64,000 bases of DNA from Stenotrophomonas maltophilia. Lineage in GTDB: Bacteria > Pseudomonadota > Gammaproteobacteria > Xanthomonadales > Xanthomonadaceae. Under the pieces are notes generated by a model that did no database searches, was not told the origin of the DNA, and was given only the letters and a program-made list of their open reading frames with translations. Positions 24,977 through 34,236 of the stretch are shown piece after piece. Within the stretch, counting starts at the first letter, position 1, and every line of letters begins with the position of its first letter. Made by a program: the position numbers and the translations under genes. Location of the stretch: NCBI RefSeq assembly GCF_006974125.1, contig NZ_CP037858.1, positions 620,001 to 684,000 on the forward strand, given 5' to 3'.

Positions 24977-25486
24977 GTGTCCACGCCTGTCGAACCGACG
25001 GATGTCGCGCAGCTGTGCGCGGCCCATTACCGGCCGCTGCACGCCCATGTCCGCCGCAAACTCCCGCAACGCAGCGACGCCGATGACGTCGTCCAGGAAA
25101 CCTGGCTGCGTGTCGTCAAAGTCGCCGCCAGCGGCCTGCTGAGCAATGGCCGCGCCTATCTGTACCGCGTCGCCCACAACCTGATCGCGGACCACTATCG
25201 GCAGCGCCAGCGCCGTCGCGAAGAGGTGCTGGATGACAAGCAGTTGCATGCCATCGCCGATCCTTCGCCGCTGCCCGAGCAGCGACTGCTCGACGCCGAA
25301 CAGCTGCGCCATCTCGATGCCATCATCGCCGCGTTGCCGCCGCGCTCGCGCCAGGTCTTCCTGCTGGCCCGCGTGGAACAGATGGCATTGGCTGAAATTG
25401 GCCGCCAGCTCGGCATCAGCCGGCAGACCGCGCATGGCCATCTGCTGCGCGCCCTGGTCGCCCTGCAGCAGGTACCCGGCACATGA
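24977..25486 (+). CDS. ECF sigma factor, FecI/HasI type
   Basis: A 169-residue ECF sigma-70 factor. Region 2 (residues ~15-80: DVAQLCAAHYRPLHAHV ... DADDVVQETWLRVV) and region 4 (~115-165: ALPPRSRQVFLLARVEQMALAEIGRQLGIS) are both complete. It begins with GTG at 24977; no nearer in-frame ATG exists and the ribosome site is weak, so translation may be low. It overlaps the FecR-like gene by 4 bp and probably directs transcription of the receptor gene. Confidence 0.88.
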   Translation: MSTPVEPTDVAQLCAAHYRPLHAHVRRKLPQRSDADDVVQETWLRVVKVAASGLLSNGRAYLYRVAHNLIADHYRQRQRRREEVLDDKQLHAIADPSPLPEQRLLDAEQLRHLDAIIAALPPRSRQVFLLARVEQMALAEIGRQLGISRQTAHGHLLRALVALQQVPGT

Positions 25487-26409
25487 GCCAGGAGGCCATT
25501 GCACGCGAAGCTGCCCGCTGGTGGCTGGATGGGCACGACGGCGACCGCGACGAGAACGCGTTCGAGCAGTGGTGCCGGGCCGATCCACGCCATGCCGCGC
25601 AGTACCAGCACCTGCAGCACCTGTGGCAGGCCGGCGCGGCGCTGCCCAGCCTGCAGCGGCAACAGCAGCGCAGGCAACGCCGTCGCCTGCGCGAAGCCGG
25701 CATTGCGGTTCTGTTGCTGTGCGCGCTGGGTCTCTACAGCCGTCATGCCTCGCCGCCCGTGGCGCAGGTACTGCGAACGGCCGCTGGCGAGATCCGCGAG
25801 GAGACCCTTGCGGATGGTTCGCATGTCCTGCTGTCACCCGACAGCGAAGTGAAGGTGCGCATCGATGGGCAGCGCCGCCAGCTCCAGCTGCAGCGCGGCC
25901 AGGCCTGGTTCCAGGTCGCCGCCGATGCCGACCGGCCCTTCCAGGTGCATACCCCACAAGGCACCGTCACTGCACTGGGGACCGCATTCGATCTTGCCGT
26001 GCAGGGCAACAGCAGCGTGGTCACCGTTACCGAGCATCGCGTGCGCGTGGACAGCGGCAACGTCAGCATGCTGGCCGACGACGGCGAGCAGCTGCGCTTC
26101 GATGGGCAGGCAACGGCCCATGCAACAACCGCTGCCCCCGAGACACTGGCCTGGCGCGAGCGGCGCCTGCACTGGGTTTCGGCCCCGCTGGCCGACGTCA
26201 CGCAGGGCCTGGACCGCTGGCATGGCGGGCACACGTGGGTCGTCGGCGAGCAGCTGCGCCAGCAGCCGGTCACCCTGCTTGGCAGTGCCGACGGTGCAGC
26301 CAGCAACCGCGACCAGTTGGCCACTCAGTTGCAGGTGCGCGTGCTGCGCCTCGGCGCGGGGATACAGGTGTGGCTGCCGCCACGCAGAGAACAGCGTGAT
26401 GGACCCTGA
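25483..26409 (+). CDS. FecR-type sigma regulator / anti-sigma factor
   Basis: A 308-residue protein with the DUF4880 cytoplasmic helix region (AIAREAARWWLDGHDG, FEQWCRADPRHAAQYQ), one membrane segment at ~72-86 and the periplasmic FecR domain (VLRTAAGEIREETLADGSHVLLSPDSEVKV, FQVHTPQGTVTALGTAFDL). It relays receptor occupancy to the adjacent sigma factor by cell-surface signalling, with which it overlaps (ATGA). Standard partner for an STN-bearing receptor. Confidence 0.9.
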   Translation: MSQEAIAREAARWWLDGHDGDRDENAFEQWCRADPRHAAQYQHLQHLWQAGAALPSLQRQQQRRQRRRLREAGIAVLLLCALGLYSRHASPPVAQVLRTAAGEIREETLADGSHVLLSPDSEVKVRIDGQRRQLQLQRGQAWFQVAADADRPFQVHTPQGTVTALGTAFDLAVQGNSSVVTVTEHRVRVDSGNVSMLADDGEQLRFDGQATAHATTAAPETLAWRERRLHWVSAPLADVTQGLDRWHGGHTWVVGEQLRQQPVTLLGSADGAASNRDQLATQLQVRVLRLGAGIQVWLPPRREQRDGP

Positions 26410-26473
26410 CATCCGGCCTGTGGCTGCGTCTACCCAGGATGACGACGCTCTGCGTCAGCCTCTGGAGCCCCCG

Positions 26474-28945
26474 ATGCTGTGCCCCCGCCCCCTTGTCCTC
26501 GCCCTGTCGCTGGCCTGCGCCAGTTCGCTTGCGCTGCTGCCCGGCAGTGCCCACGCACAGGCCGCCACCCGTACCTACGATCTGCCCGCCCAGCCACTGG
26601 CCGCCGCGCTGGACGCCTACAGTCGGCTGACCGGTGTCGATCTGGTGATCGGCGCGGCCCTGCCCCCAGGTCATTCGGCGCCTGCGCTGCGCGGTGACTT
26701 CGACGATGCGCAGGCCCTGACGCGCCTGCTGGCAGGCAGCGGCCTGCGCCCGCGCTTCGTGGATGCGCGCCGTGCCGCCCTGGAACCGGCGCCGGCCGAA
26801 CGCGCCGATGGCAGCCGCCGCACCGGCCCGCTGCGGGTGCAGGGTGCTACCGCACACGGCCAGGCACCGGGTGCCGGCGCCAGCCAATATGTGCCGGCCA
26901 CCCGCGATGGCTTTGCGCCCTCGGTCGGCAGCGAGCGCGTGGCGATGGCCGAACGCCAGGAAGGCAACAGCCTGCTGCGCTCGATGCCCGGCACCCACAG
27001 CTTCCATTCGCGCAGCCAGCCGGGCCTGCAGGTCAACATCCGCGGCATGACCGGTGCCGGCCGGGTCAACACCATGATCGACGGTGTCACCCAGACCTTC
27101 CGCAACAATGCCGGGCATGGCTCGGGCGGTCCGTTCGCCTATGTCGATCCTTTCCTGCTGGCCGGCGTGGACGTACAGCGCGGTGCGGTCGCCGGTGGTG
27201 ATGGCGCGGGCACGCTGGCCGGCAGTGCCAACTTCCGCACGCTGGATATCGACGATCTGCTCGGTGAGGGCCGTGACTGGGGCCTGCGTGCAGGCTATCG
27301 CCACGGCAACAACGGCTACGGCAGCGGCCGTACCTTCGCCGGTGCCTGGCGCCACAGCGAAGAGGGTGGCGACCGCCAGTTCGGCCTGCTGGCCGCTGCC
27401 AGCAGCAGCCGCAGCAGCGAGTACGCAACCGCGCGTGGGCAGAAGAACGACGCCGATCCTGGCAGCCAGCAGCCCAGCAGCTGGTTGTTGAAAGCACGCT
27501 TGCAGCCCAGCGACCAGCACCGGCTGGACCTGAGCCACATGCGTTACGAAAACGACTTCTACCACAACTACCCGTGGCAGATTTCCGCGCGCAACCAGCG
27601 CGCCAGTTACCACTACACGCCCTATTCGCCGTGGATCGACCTGCGTGCGACCTTCGCCAGCAACAAGACCCAGCTGTTCTATCCGCCGGTGGAGGCGTCC
27701 AGCTACATCGGCCGCCGCACCCACAGCAGCCTGAGCAGCTGGACCGTGGACAACACCAGCCGCTTCGACATCGGGGCACTGCAGGCGCGCTGGAACACCG
27801 GCATCAAGCACCAGTCGGACATCTACGTGGCCGATACGCCCATCCTGCGCGGTGCCAACCCGCAGGGTCGCAGCCAGCTGGACAGCGTGTTCAGCACGCT
27901 GGAGCTGCAGTACGACATCTACGCGCTGACCGCCGGCCTGCGCCAGGACCGCTTCGGCATCCGTGGCCACATCCCGGTGTGCTCGGATGTGCCCGGTCAG
28001 TGCACGGAGATCAATGGCGGCGACATCGACGTGCGTCGCACCGAGCGCGCACTCAGTCCGAGCCTGGCGGTTTCACTGCAGGCCACCGACTGGCTGCAGC
28101 TGTTCGCCGAGGTCTCGCGCACCTCGCGGCCGCCGCGCGTGCAGGAAATGTTCTTCGAGAAGATCCCGCTGGAGGACGCCAGCGTCGCCGACGGCATCGG
28201 CGCCAATCCGTTCCTGCACCGCGAGCGCTCGCGCAACCTGCAGTTCGGCGCCAACCTCAGCACCGACTCGCTGCTGGTCGACGGTGACCTGGCACAGCTG
28301 CGGGTCACCCGCTTCGACAACCGCATCCGCGACTACATCAAGCCGCAGTACCTGCTGATCGTGCATCCGCCGGAAGTGGAACCGTTCGTGGTGCCGATCG
28401 ACAGCGATCCGCAACTCAACGCCTGGACCGATGTGCTGGACGCCGACGACTTCAGCGCCACCACGCGCTGGATGAACCACCCCGGCGTGGTGCGCATGCG
28501 CGGTATCGAACTGGAAGCGCATTACGCCAGCGAGCACTACCACGCCACGCTGAGCTGGACCCGCTCGCGCACCAGTGCGCCGGCCATCGAGTTCGTCAAC
28601 CTGGAAGACATCACCGCCCTGCCCGACCGCTACTGGACGCTGGACGTGGGCGGCCGCTGGTGGCAGCAGCGCGTGCAGGCCGGCCTGCGCGCCGAGTACT
28701 CCGGCCCGACCGAGGAAGGCTACGACTTCTTCCAGACCCGCAAGACCGGCGGCACCGGCGTGCTGCTGGACTTCTACGCGAGCTTCAAGCCCCAGGCCAA
28801 CACCACGCTGTGGCTGAACATCGAAAACCTGCAGAACAAGGCCTATGACAACAATGCCTCGATCGACAGCATCTTCAGCCCGATCCTGGACCGCGGCAAC
28901 GGCCGTGGCCGTACCGTCTCGATGGGCGTCAATGTGGCGTTCTAG
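26474..28945 (+). CDS. TonB-dependent heme/hemoprotein receptor with STN signalling domain
   Basis: An 823-residue outer-membrane receptor. Signal peptide residues 1-~30 (AHAQA). The STN domain at ~34-100 (TYDLPAQPLAAALDAYSRLTG) signals to FecR. The plug spans ~140-260 (QVNIRGMTGAGRVNTMIDGVTQTFRN), followed by a 22-strand barrel ending in VSMGVNVAF. A FRAP-like SRTSRPPRVQEMF box and nearby NPFL are typical of heme/hemoglobin receptors of the HasR/hemoglobin-transferrin family. Exact ligand is unproven. The ATG at 26474 begins the signal peptide. Confidence 0.88.
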   Translation: MLCPRPLVLALSLACASSLALLPGSAHAQAATRTYDLPAQPLAAALDAYSRLTGVDLVIGAALPPGHSAPALRGDFDDAQALTRLLAGSGLRPRFVDARRAALEPAPAERADGSRRTGPLRVQGATAHGQAPGAGASQYVPATRDGFAPSVGSERVAMAERQEGNSLLRSMPGTHSFHSRSQPGLQVNIRGMTGAGRVNTMIDGVTQTFRNNAGHGSGGPFAYVDPFLLAGVDVQRGAVAGGDGAGTLAGSANFRTLDIDDLLGEGRDWGLRAGYRHGNNGYGSGRTFAGAWRHSEEGGDRQFGLLAAASSSRSSEYATARGQKNDADPGSQQPSSWLLKARLQPSDQHRLDLSHMRYENDFYHNYPWQISARNQRASYHYTPYSPWIDLRATFASNKTQLFYPPVEASSYIGRRTHSSLSSWTVDNTSRFDIGALQARWNTGIKHQSDIYVADTPILRGANPQGRSQLDSVFSTLELQYDIYALTAGLRQDRFGIRGHIPVCSDVPGQCTEINGGDIDVRRTERALSPSLAVSLQATDWLQLFAEVSRTSRPPRVQEMFFEKIPLEDASVADGIGANPFLHRERSRNLQFGANLSTDSLLVDGDLAQLRVTRFDNRIRDYIKPQYLLIVHPPEVEPFVVPIDSDPQLNAWTDVLDADDFSATTRWMNHPGVVRMRGIELEAHYASEHYHATLSWTRSRTSAPAIEFVNLEDITALPDRYWTLDVGGRWWQQRVQAGLRAEYSGPTEEGYDFFQTRKTGGTGVLLDFYASFKPQANTTLWLNIENLQNKAYDNNASIDSIFSPILDRGNGRGRTVSMGVNVAF

Positions 28946-29732
28946 CCGTCGCTGGCTGCCCGGATGCCTGCTCGCGCTGGCGACAGTGGCCAGCGCGCAG
29001 CCGATGCCTGGCACGGTGATCGACCTGGCCAACGGCCAACATCTGGACGAAGCCGCATTCGTGACGCGTGCGGCGGACGCCCAGAGGCTGCTGCTGGGTG
29101 AACGCCATGATCTCGCCGGAGACCACGCCGCCCAGCGCTGGCTGCTGCAGTCCCTGCAGCGGCAGCGCCCGCAGGGTTCGCTGGTGCTGGAAATGATCGC
29201 CAGCGAGCGCCAGCCACGCCTGCAGCGGGTGCAGCGCTGGCTGGCCAAGGGCAACCAGGCCGAAGGTGCACGCCTGCAGGAACTGCTGGACTGGGATACG
29301 CGCTGGCCGTGGGCCGCGTATGGCGGGCTGGTACAGGATGCTGCCGATGCAGGTACGCCGCTGTTCGGCGGCAACCTGTCACGTGCCGAGGTCAACGCGC
29401 TGCTCGCGTCCACCGAGGGCGTGCGGTTCCCGGTGGCCGCTGCCCGCCAGCGCCTGTCGGCGGTGGTGCTGGCCCAGCACGCAGACGCAGCACCGATGCT
29501 GGAAGGAATGCTGGCCGTGCAACAGGCCCGCGACGCGCGCATGGCACAGGTGCTGCTCGATGCGCCCGCGCCGGCGCTGCTGGTCGCGGGGCGCTGGCAT
29601 GTACTGCGCGGTACCGGGGTACCGGGGTACCTGTCAGCGGCTACGCCTGCGCTGGTGATCGCATTGGCTTCGCCGGGTGAAACCGTCGATGCGACGGATG
29701 CCGATCTGCTGTGGGTGCTGGACGATGAGTGA
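28932..29732 (+). CDS. ChaN-family heme-associated protein
   Basis: A 266-residue exported protein starting inside the receptor's last codons (14-bp overlap). Signal peptide WLPGCLLALATVASA. ChaN/DUF399 pattern: LLLGERHDLAGDHAAQRWLLQSL, GSLVLEMIASERQP, LLDWDTRWPWAAYGGLV, and APALLVAGRWHVLRGTGVP. Known ChaN proteins bind heme and are iron regulated. Placement between a receptor and TonB supports a role in heme passage through the periplasm. A cysteine lies within the signal hydrophobic core, so lipidation is doubtful. Confidence 0.8.
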   Translation: MWRSSRRWLPGCLLALATVASAQPMPGTVIDLANGQHLDEAAFVTRAADAQRLLLGERHDLAGDHAAQRWLLQSLQRQRPQGSLVLEMIASERQPRLQRVQRWLAKGNQAEGARLQELLDWDTRWPWAAYGGLVQDAADAGTPLFGGNLSRAEVNALLASTEGVRFPVAAARQRLSAVVLAQHADAAPMLEGMLAVQQARDARMAQVLLDAPAPALLVAGRWHVLRGTGVPGYLSAATPALVIALASPGETVDATDADLLWVLDDE

Positions 29733-30438
29733 GCGTGGCCAACACTGGCAGGCGATCGCGATCACCGTCGTCCTGCACCTGCTGCCCCTGCTGCTGTTGG
29801 TGCACTGGGTCGCTGTGCCGCCGATGCTGCCGCCGCCGGAGCAGGACGTGCGCATCAGCCTGCGCCTGCTGGCACCGGCCACGCCGCCACAGCCCGTAGA
29901 GGAGCGCCAGGCCGACACCCCCAGCCAGGCGCAGCAGGCGCGTGCATCGCAACCGACAAAGTCGCCCCCGCCACCGAAGCCCACCGCCGCGCGCGAGGGC
30001 GAGTTGGCCGCCAGCGAAACGGGCGGGACGGGTCGAAAGCCGCTGCCGGTCGCCCCGCCGGCGGCCGCGACCGATGCCAGTCCCGCACCGGCATCGATCA
30101 CGGCCGCTCCGCCCGCTCCAGACGCGCCACCGGCGGACTTCCAGGCCGGCGCCGCCAGCGACCAGTGGGAAGCCCGCCTGATGGCGCGGCTGGAGCGTTA
30201 CCGCTATTACCCTGCCGCCGCCCGCTCGCGCCGGCAGCAGGGCACTGCCTGGGTCAGGGCCAGCATCGACCGCGAAGGCCGCCTGCTGGCACTGCGGCTG
30301 GAGCAGTCCAGTGGCCAGCCGATGCTCGATGACGCTGCGCTGCAGACCTTCCGTCGTGCGCAGCCGCTGCCGCCCATTCCCGATGAACTGAAGGCACCAC
30401 AGGAACTGGTGGTGCCGGTGGAGTACTACCTGCGCTAG
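29725..30438 (+). CDS. tonB: Energy transducer TonB
   Basis: A 237-residue TonB homologue: one N-terminal membrane helix (IAITVVLHLLPLLLLVHWVAV), a proline-rich periplasm-spanning stretch (~35-155) and a C-terminal TonB domain (YYPAAARSRRQQGTAWVRASIDREGRLLALRLEQSSG). It overlaps the ChaN-like gene by 8 bp and is the last gene of the uptake operon, so it is a dedicated TonB for this receptor. It is convergent with the RidA-like gene, with overlapping stop codons. Confidence 0.9.
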   Translation: MSERGQHWQAIAITVVLHLLPLLLLVHWVAVPPMLPPPEQDVRISLRLLAPATPPQPVEERQADTPSQAQQARASQPTKSPPPPKPTAAREGELAASETGGTGRKPLPVAPPAAATDASPAPASITAAPPAPDAPPADFQAGAASDQWEARLMARLERYRYYPAAARSRRQQGTAWVRASIDREGRLLALRLEQSSGQPMLDDAALQTFRRAQPLPPIPDELKAPQELVVPVEYYLR

Positions 30439-30869
30439 GCGGCGTAGGCCTCCGCCTCGATCTCGAACAGCATGCCGTCCAGCGCCAGTCGCGGCACCGG
30501 GATCAACGTGCAGGTGGGCGCCGCACGGTTCGGCCAGCGCCGCCGCACCTGGTGGGCAATGATGCCCAGCCGGTCCTCATCGTGGCCGACCACCAGGATG
30601 CGCAACCGCGTCACATCAGCCAGGCTTGCCTGCGCCGAGCGCAGCGCGGTCTGCAGGTTGTCCAGCGCCTGCCCGACCTGGTCTTCGAAGCTGGGCGAAA
30701 GACGGCCCTGGGCATCTTCACCGCCCTGCCCGGCGACGTGGATCACCCGTGCCGGCAGGCGCACCACCGCCACGTGTGAGTAGCCGTTGGCCGAAGGATC
30801 ATAGAGGCCCGGTGGATTGAACAGCTCCAGCAGGCCATGGCTGAGGTCCGGTGTGGTCAGCAGGTTCAT
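30435..30869 (-). CDS. RidA-family (YjgF/YER057c/UK114) protein
   Basis: A 144-residue Rid protein: NPPGLYDPSANGYSHVAVV, VIHVAGQGGEDAQGRL, FEDQVGQALDNLQTALRSAQASLADVTRLRI and RAAPTCTLIPVPRLALDGMLFEIEAEA. RidA-type enzymes deaminate reactive enamines and imines; the family arginine before the P-x-C/R-x-T strand is present in NRAAPT, but subfamily activity is unclear. An ATG further upstream would lie inside the palindromic operator, so 30869 was chosen. Confidence 0.85.
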   Translation of the reverse strand: MNLLTTPDLSHGLLELFNPPGLYDPSANGYSHVAVVRLPARVIHVAGQGGEDAQGRLSPSFEDQVGQALDNLQTALRSAQASLADVTRLRILVVGHDEDRLGIIAHQVRRRWPNRAAPTCTLIPVPRLALDGMLFEIEAEAYAA

Positions 30870-30903
30870 GCCGCGCGCCTCGTAGGGGTTGCCGGCAGTC
30901 TGT

Positions 30904-30925
30904 GACCTCAACCCGGGTTGAGGTC
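30904..30925 (-). promoter_or_regulatory. SoxR/MerR-type palindromic operator for the RidA-like gene
   Basis: A perfect 22-bp palindrome with half-site GACCTCAACCC. On the minus strand it begins within a TTGACC -35-like element, placing the dyad in an extended promoter spacer, as MerR/SoxR regulators require. It lies 35 bp upstream of the RidA-like start codon. The SoxR consensus half is CCTCAAG; here CCTCAAC. Confidence 0.65.
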
Positions 30926-30979
30926 AAACGGATCCGGTGCAACAGACCGGTCTGCCACGCGCAACGATCACGCCGGCCT

Positions 30980-31003
30980 GTAGAGCCGAGCCCCGCTCAC
31001 GTC
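30980..31003 (+). repeat. SMAG element (degenerate)
   Basis: GTAGAGCCGAGCCCCGCTCACG-type copy that overlaps the last codons of the cation transporter gene. Confidence 0.6.
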
Positions 31004-31899
31004 CACGCGGGGTCTGCAGTGAAATCGATGGTCAGCCAGAACGTGCTGCTGCGCGCATCCAGCCGCACCGCGATCTCGTCGCGCATCGCATCGACCTCAC
31101 CCACTGAACCCAGCGGCATGGCCGGGTCGGCCAACACATGGATCTCGATGAAGCGCATCCGTCCCATCTTCGCCACATGACTGGTGAAACCGGCATAGCC
31201 GCGCTCGGCCACGAACGCCTGCATCACCTGCTGCACGCGCCGGTCCAGATCGTCCGGCGCCACCTGCAGCACTTCGCGCATGGCCTTCCACGCACTGCGT
31301 GCCGGCACCGGCAACACCGCCAGGCTGATCAACGCCAGCACGATCGAATCCAGGTACGGCACCCAGTGGTGCCATTCGCCCCCCTGCAGGGCCAGGGCCA
31401 GTAGGAAGGCCAGTACCACCGCCAGGCTCATCAACCCACCCAGCAGCCAGCCACGCACGTCCAGCCACAGCAGCGCCGAGCGCAGGTGCCGCGCCCGCTG
31501 GGCGACAAACGCCGCCATCGCCAGGTTGCTGGCACTCAGCAATGCCGCCCACCACAGCGCGGGCCCGAATTTCACTTCGTGCCCGCCCGTGGTCAAACCA
31601 ATCACCGCGTTGGCCAGCGCATACACGCAGGCCAGCGACAGGATCACCCCGCCGAGTGCCTCGACCATCGGCTCCAGGTGCCAGTAGCCGTACTGGAAGC
31701 GCGGGCTCTGCTCCCGCGCCACCAGTCGCAGCACCGACAACGACACCAGGGTCAGGGCGACGTCGACCAGGCTGTACACGCCGTCGAACAGGATGGCCTG
31801 CGATCCCACCAGCAGGCCACCGCCGAAGCCGACCGCGCTCACCGCAAGGGTGACCCCGATCGAGAACTTCAGGATGCGTTGCTCGCGCGCGGTATCCAT
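30997..31899 (-). CDS. Cation diffusion facilitator (CDF) family transporter
   Basis: A 300-residue transporter with six hydrophobic helices in the first ~210 residues and a cytoplasmic C-terminal domain (HVAKMGRMRFIEIHVLADP). The CDF pattern AILFDGVYSLVDVALTLVSL carries the usual aspartates, and YLDSIVLALISL in helix 5 the second metal-site aspartate. Probably exports Zn, Fe or Mn ions in exchange for protons; metal unknown. Confidence 0.85.
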   Translation of the reverse strand: MDTAREQRILKFSIGVTLAVSAVGFGGGLLVGSQAILFDGVYSLVDVALTLVSLSVLRLVAREQSPRFQYGYWHLEPMVEALGGVILSLACVYALANAVIGLTTGGHEVKFGPALWWAALLSASNLAMAAFVAQRARHLRSALLWLDVRGWLLGGLMSLAVVLAFLLALALQGGEWHHWVPYLDSIVLALISLAVLPVPARSAWKAMREVLQVAPDDLDRRVQQVMQAFVAERGYAGFTSHVAKMGRMRFIEIHVLADPAMPLGSVGEVDAMRDEIAVRLDARSSTFWLTIDFTADPAWT

Positions 31900-31912
31900 C
31901 GTCCGCCGAAAG

Positions 31913-31935
31913 GCCGACCGTTGCCGGTCAGGCCT
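31913..31935 (-). terminator. Probable terminator of the adi operon
   Basis: GGCCTGACCG-GCAA-CGGTCGGCC on the minus strand forms a stem with one mismatch followed by TTTC. It overlaps the last codons of adiA. Confidence 0.5.
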
Positions 31936-34216
31936 TCAGCACCTCCACCCTGTACGAAACCGCATCACCCTCCTGCTCGATGATGAGCCCGTGAACGTCC
32001 GACTCGAAGCCCGGGAAACGGGCGTTCTGCTCGCGGGCGATGCGCAGCGACTGGATGATCGGCTCATCGCTGTCGCCAAAGCGTTCGCCCGGCATGATCG
32101 TCGGGATGCCCGGCGGGTATGGCACCAGCATGGTCGCGGCGATGCGGCCACTGATCTGCTCGATGTCGACCCGCTCGATCTCGCCCTTCACCAGATGGTT
32201 GTAGGCATCGGCCGGGGTCATCACCGGCGTCGGCAGATCCACGTACATCTCGCGCATCACCTTGGCCACCGCGAATTCCTGGTTGAACGCATGCAGCGCG
32301 TCACACAGGTCACGCAGGCCCCAGCCCGCATAGGCGTTCGGATAATCGGCGGCCAGCGTCGGCAGTGCCTGGCTCAGCGGCGCGTTGCAGTCGTAGAGCT
32401 CCTTGAATGCCATCAGCTCGGTGACCAGGGTGCTCCACTTGCCCTTGGTGATGCCCATCGAGAACAGGAACAGCACCGAGTACAGGTTGGTCTTTTCCAC
32501 AGTGATGCCGCGGCCCCACAGGAATTTGCTCAGCACCGCCGCCGGGATGCCCAGCTTGCCCATGCTGCCGTCCATTGCCAGGCCCGGCGTCAGCAGGGTC
32601 ACCTTGATCGGGTCGATCAGCACATAGTCGTCAACCAGGTTCTCGAAGCCGTGCCAGTGTGCATCCGGCTGCAGGTACCACTCCTCGCGCTTGGCCACCA
32701 GCGGTGCCGGCGTATCGCCCTTGTCCAGGCTGCGCTCGACCTGGGTCGGCTGCCACACGCTGAACCACCAGTCGTCACGCCCCAGGTCATCGCGGACATG
32801 CAGCATCGCGCGGCGGAAGGCGATGGCTTCGTCGTGCATTTCCTGCACCAGCGAGCGGCCAGCGTCGCCTTCCATCATCTTCGAAGCCACATCACAGGCC
32901 GCGATCACCCCGTAGTGCGGGCTGGTCGAGGTATGCATCATGAACGACTCGTTGAAGCGCTCCGCGTCCAGATTGCGCTGCGCCGAATTGCGTACGTGGA
33001 TCATCGACGCCTGCGAGAACGCGGCCAGCAGCTTGTGGGTCGAATGCGTGGTGAAGATGATCGCATCCTGCTCACGCGGCTTGCCCTTGGCCATGCCGTA
33101 GTGGTTCTCGTAGAACGGATGGAACGCGGCATAGGCGTACCAGGCTTCATCGAAATGCAGGAAATCGACCGCGCTGCCGATCTCGTCAGCGATCTTCTCG
33201 GCGTTGTAGCACAGGCCGTCATAGGTCGAGTTGGTGACCACCGCGATGCGCGGCTTGGAGCCGGCCTGGTAGGCCTGGCTGGCCAGCGGGTTGGCGGCGA
33301 TGCGCTGCTGCAGCGATTCCGGCGTGAACTGGTCCAGGCTGATCGGGCCGATGATGCCGTGCGCGTTGCGGCTGGGGGTGAAGTACACCGGCACCGCGCC
33401 CGTCATGATCAGCGCGTGCAGCAGCGACTTGTGGCAGTTGCGATCGACGAACACCACGTCACCGCGCGCCACCGTGCCATGCCAGACGATCTTGTTGGCG
33501 GTGGAGGTGCCATTGGTGACGAAGAAGGTATGGTCGGCACCGAAGTTGCGTGCCGCCTCGTTCTCGGCGTCCTTGATCGGGCCGGTGTGATCGAGCAGCG
33601 AGCCCAGCTCCGGCACCGAGATCGACAGGTCGCTGCGCAGGGTGTTCTCGCCGTAGAACTGATGGAATGCACGGCCGACCGGCGATTTGGTGAACGCCAC
33701 GCCGCCGGCATGGCCCGGCGTATGCCAGGAATAGTTCGACTCGGCCGCATGATGGATCAGCGCCTTGAAGAACGGCGGCAGCAGGTTTTTCATGTAGTCT
33801 TCGGCCGCGCGCATCACCTGCCGCGAGATGAAGCTCTTGGTGTCTTCGAACAGGAAGATGAAGCCGTGGATGTATTTGAGCAGCTTGCTCGGCACCTTTT
33901 CGATGGTGCGGCGCTCGCCGTACAGGAACACCGGCAGGTTGGCGCGGCGCGCGCTCTGCTCGCGCAGGAAGGCGGTCAGGCGCTGGAACTCGCCATCCAC
34001 CTCTTCGCTGCCGTCGATCGAGATCAGCACCGCCGAGGCCGCCACGTAGGTGCGGGCACCGGCGCGGGCATCATCCAGGTTCAGGCCGCACAGCACGCGC
34101 TGGTCGTTGCTGCGCAGCTCTTCCACCAGGGCACGGATCAGGATGCCGCCGATGCGCGGCGACTCGTAGTCGTTGTCGATGACAATGACCGGATAGTCCA
34201 GGGACTTGAAGTACAC
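31928..34216 (-). CDS. adiA: Biodegradative Orn/Lys/Arg decarboxylase, AdiA-like arginine decarboxylase
   Basis: A 762-residue PLP enzyme: N-terminal wing domain (VIVIDNDYESPRIGGILIRALVEEL), fold-type I core with HTPGHAGGVAFTKSPVGRAF, FVTNGTSTANK, Asp356 in DFLHFDEAW and PLP-binding Lys395 in THSTHKLLAAFSQAS, and the C-terminal domain VPYPPGIPTIMPGERFGD. The second half follows E. coli AdiA closely (LFSMGITKGKWSTLV). It decarboxylates an amino acid, consuming a proton. The AdiC-like gene 20 bp upstream supports arginine over lysine. It starts with GTG after AAGGAG; the frame extends far upstream into adiC but only as shadow. Confidence 0.88.
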   Translation of the reverse strand: MYFKSLDYPVIVIDNDYESPRIGGILIRALVEELRSNDQRVLCGLNLDDARAGARTYVAASAVLISIDGSEEVDGEFQRLTAFLREQSARRANLPVFLYGERRTIEKVPSKLLKYIHGFIFLFEDTKSFISRQVMRAAEDYMKNLLPPFFKALIHHAAESNYSWHTPGHAGGVAFTKSPVGRAFHQFYGENTLRSDLSISVPELGSLLDHTGPIKDAENEAARNFGADHTFFVTNGTSTANKIVWHGTVARGDVVFVDRNCHKSLLHALIMTGAVPVYFTPSRNAHGIIGPISLDQFTPESLQQRIAANPLASQAYQAGSKPRIAVVTNSTYDGLCYNAEKIADEIGSAVDFLHFDEAWYAYAAFHPFYENHYGMAKGKPREQDAIIFTTHSTHKLLAAFSQASMIHVRNSAQRNLDAERFNESFMMHTSTSPHYGVIAACDVASKMMEGDAGRSLVQEMHDEAIAFRRAMLHVRDDLGRDDWWFSVWQPTQVERSLDKGDTPAPLVAKREEWYLQPDAHWHGFENLVDDYVLIDPIKVTLLTPGLAMDGSMGKLGIPAAVLSKFLWGRGITVEKTNLYSVLFLFSMGITKGKWSTLVTELMAFKELYDCNAPLSQALPTLAADYPNAYAGWGLRDLCDALHAFNQEFAVAKVMREMYVDLPTPVMTPADAYNHLVKGEIERVDIEQISGRIAATMLVPYPPGIPTIMPGERFGDSDEPIIQSLRIAREQNARFPGFESDVHGLIIEQEGDAVSYRVEVLKA

Positions 34217-34236
34217 GTTGATTCTCCTTGTCGAAC

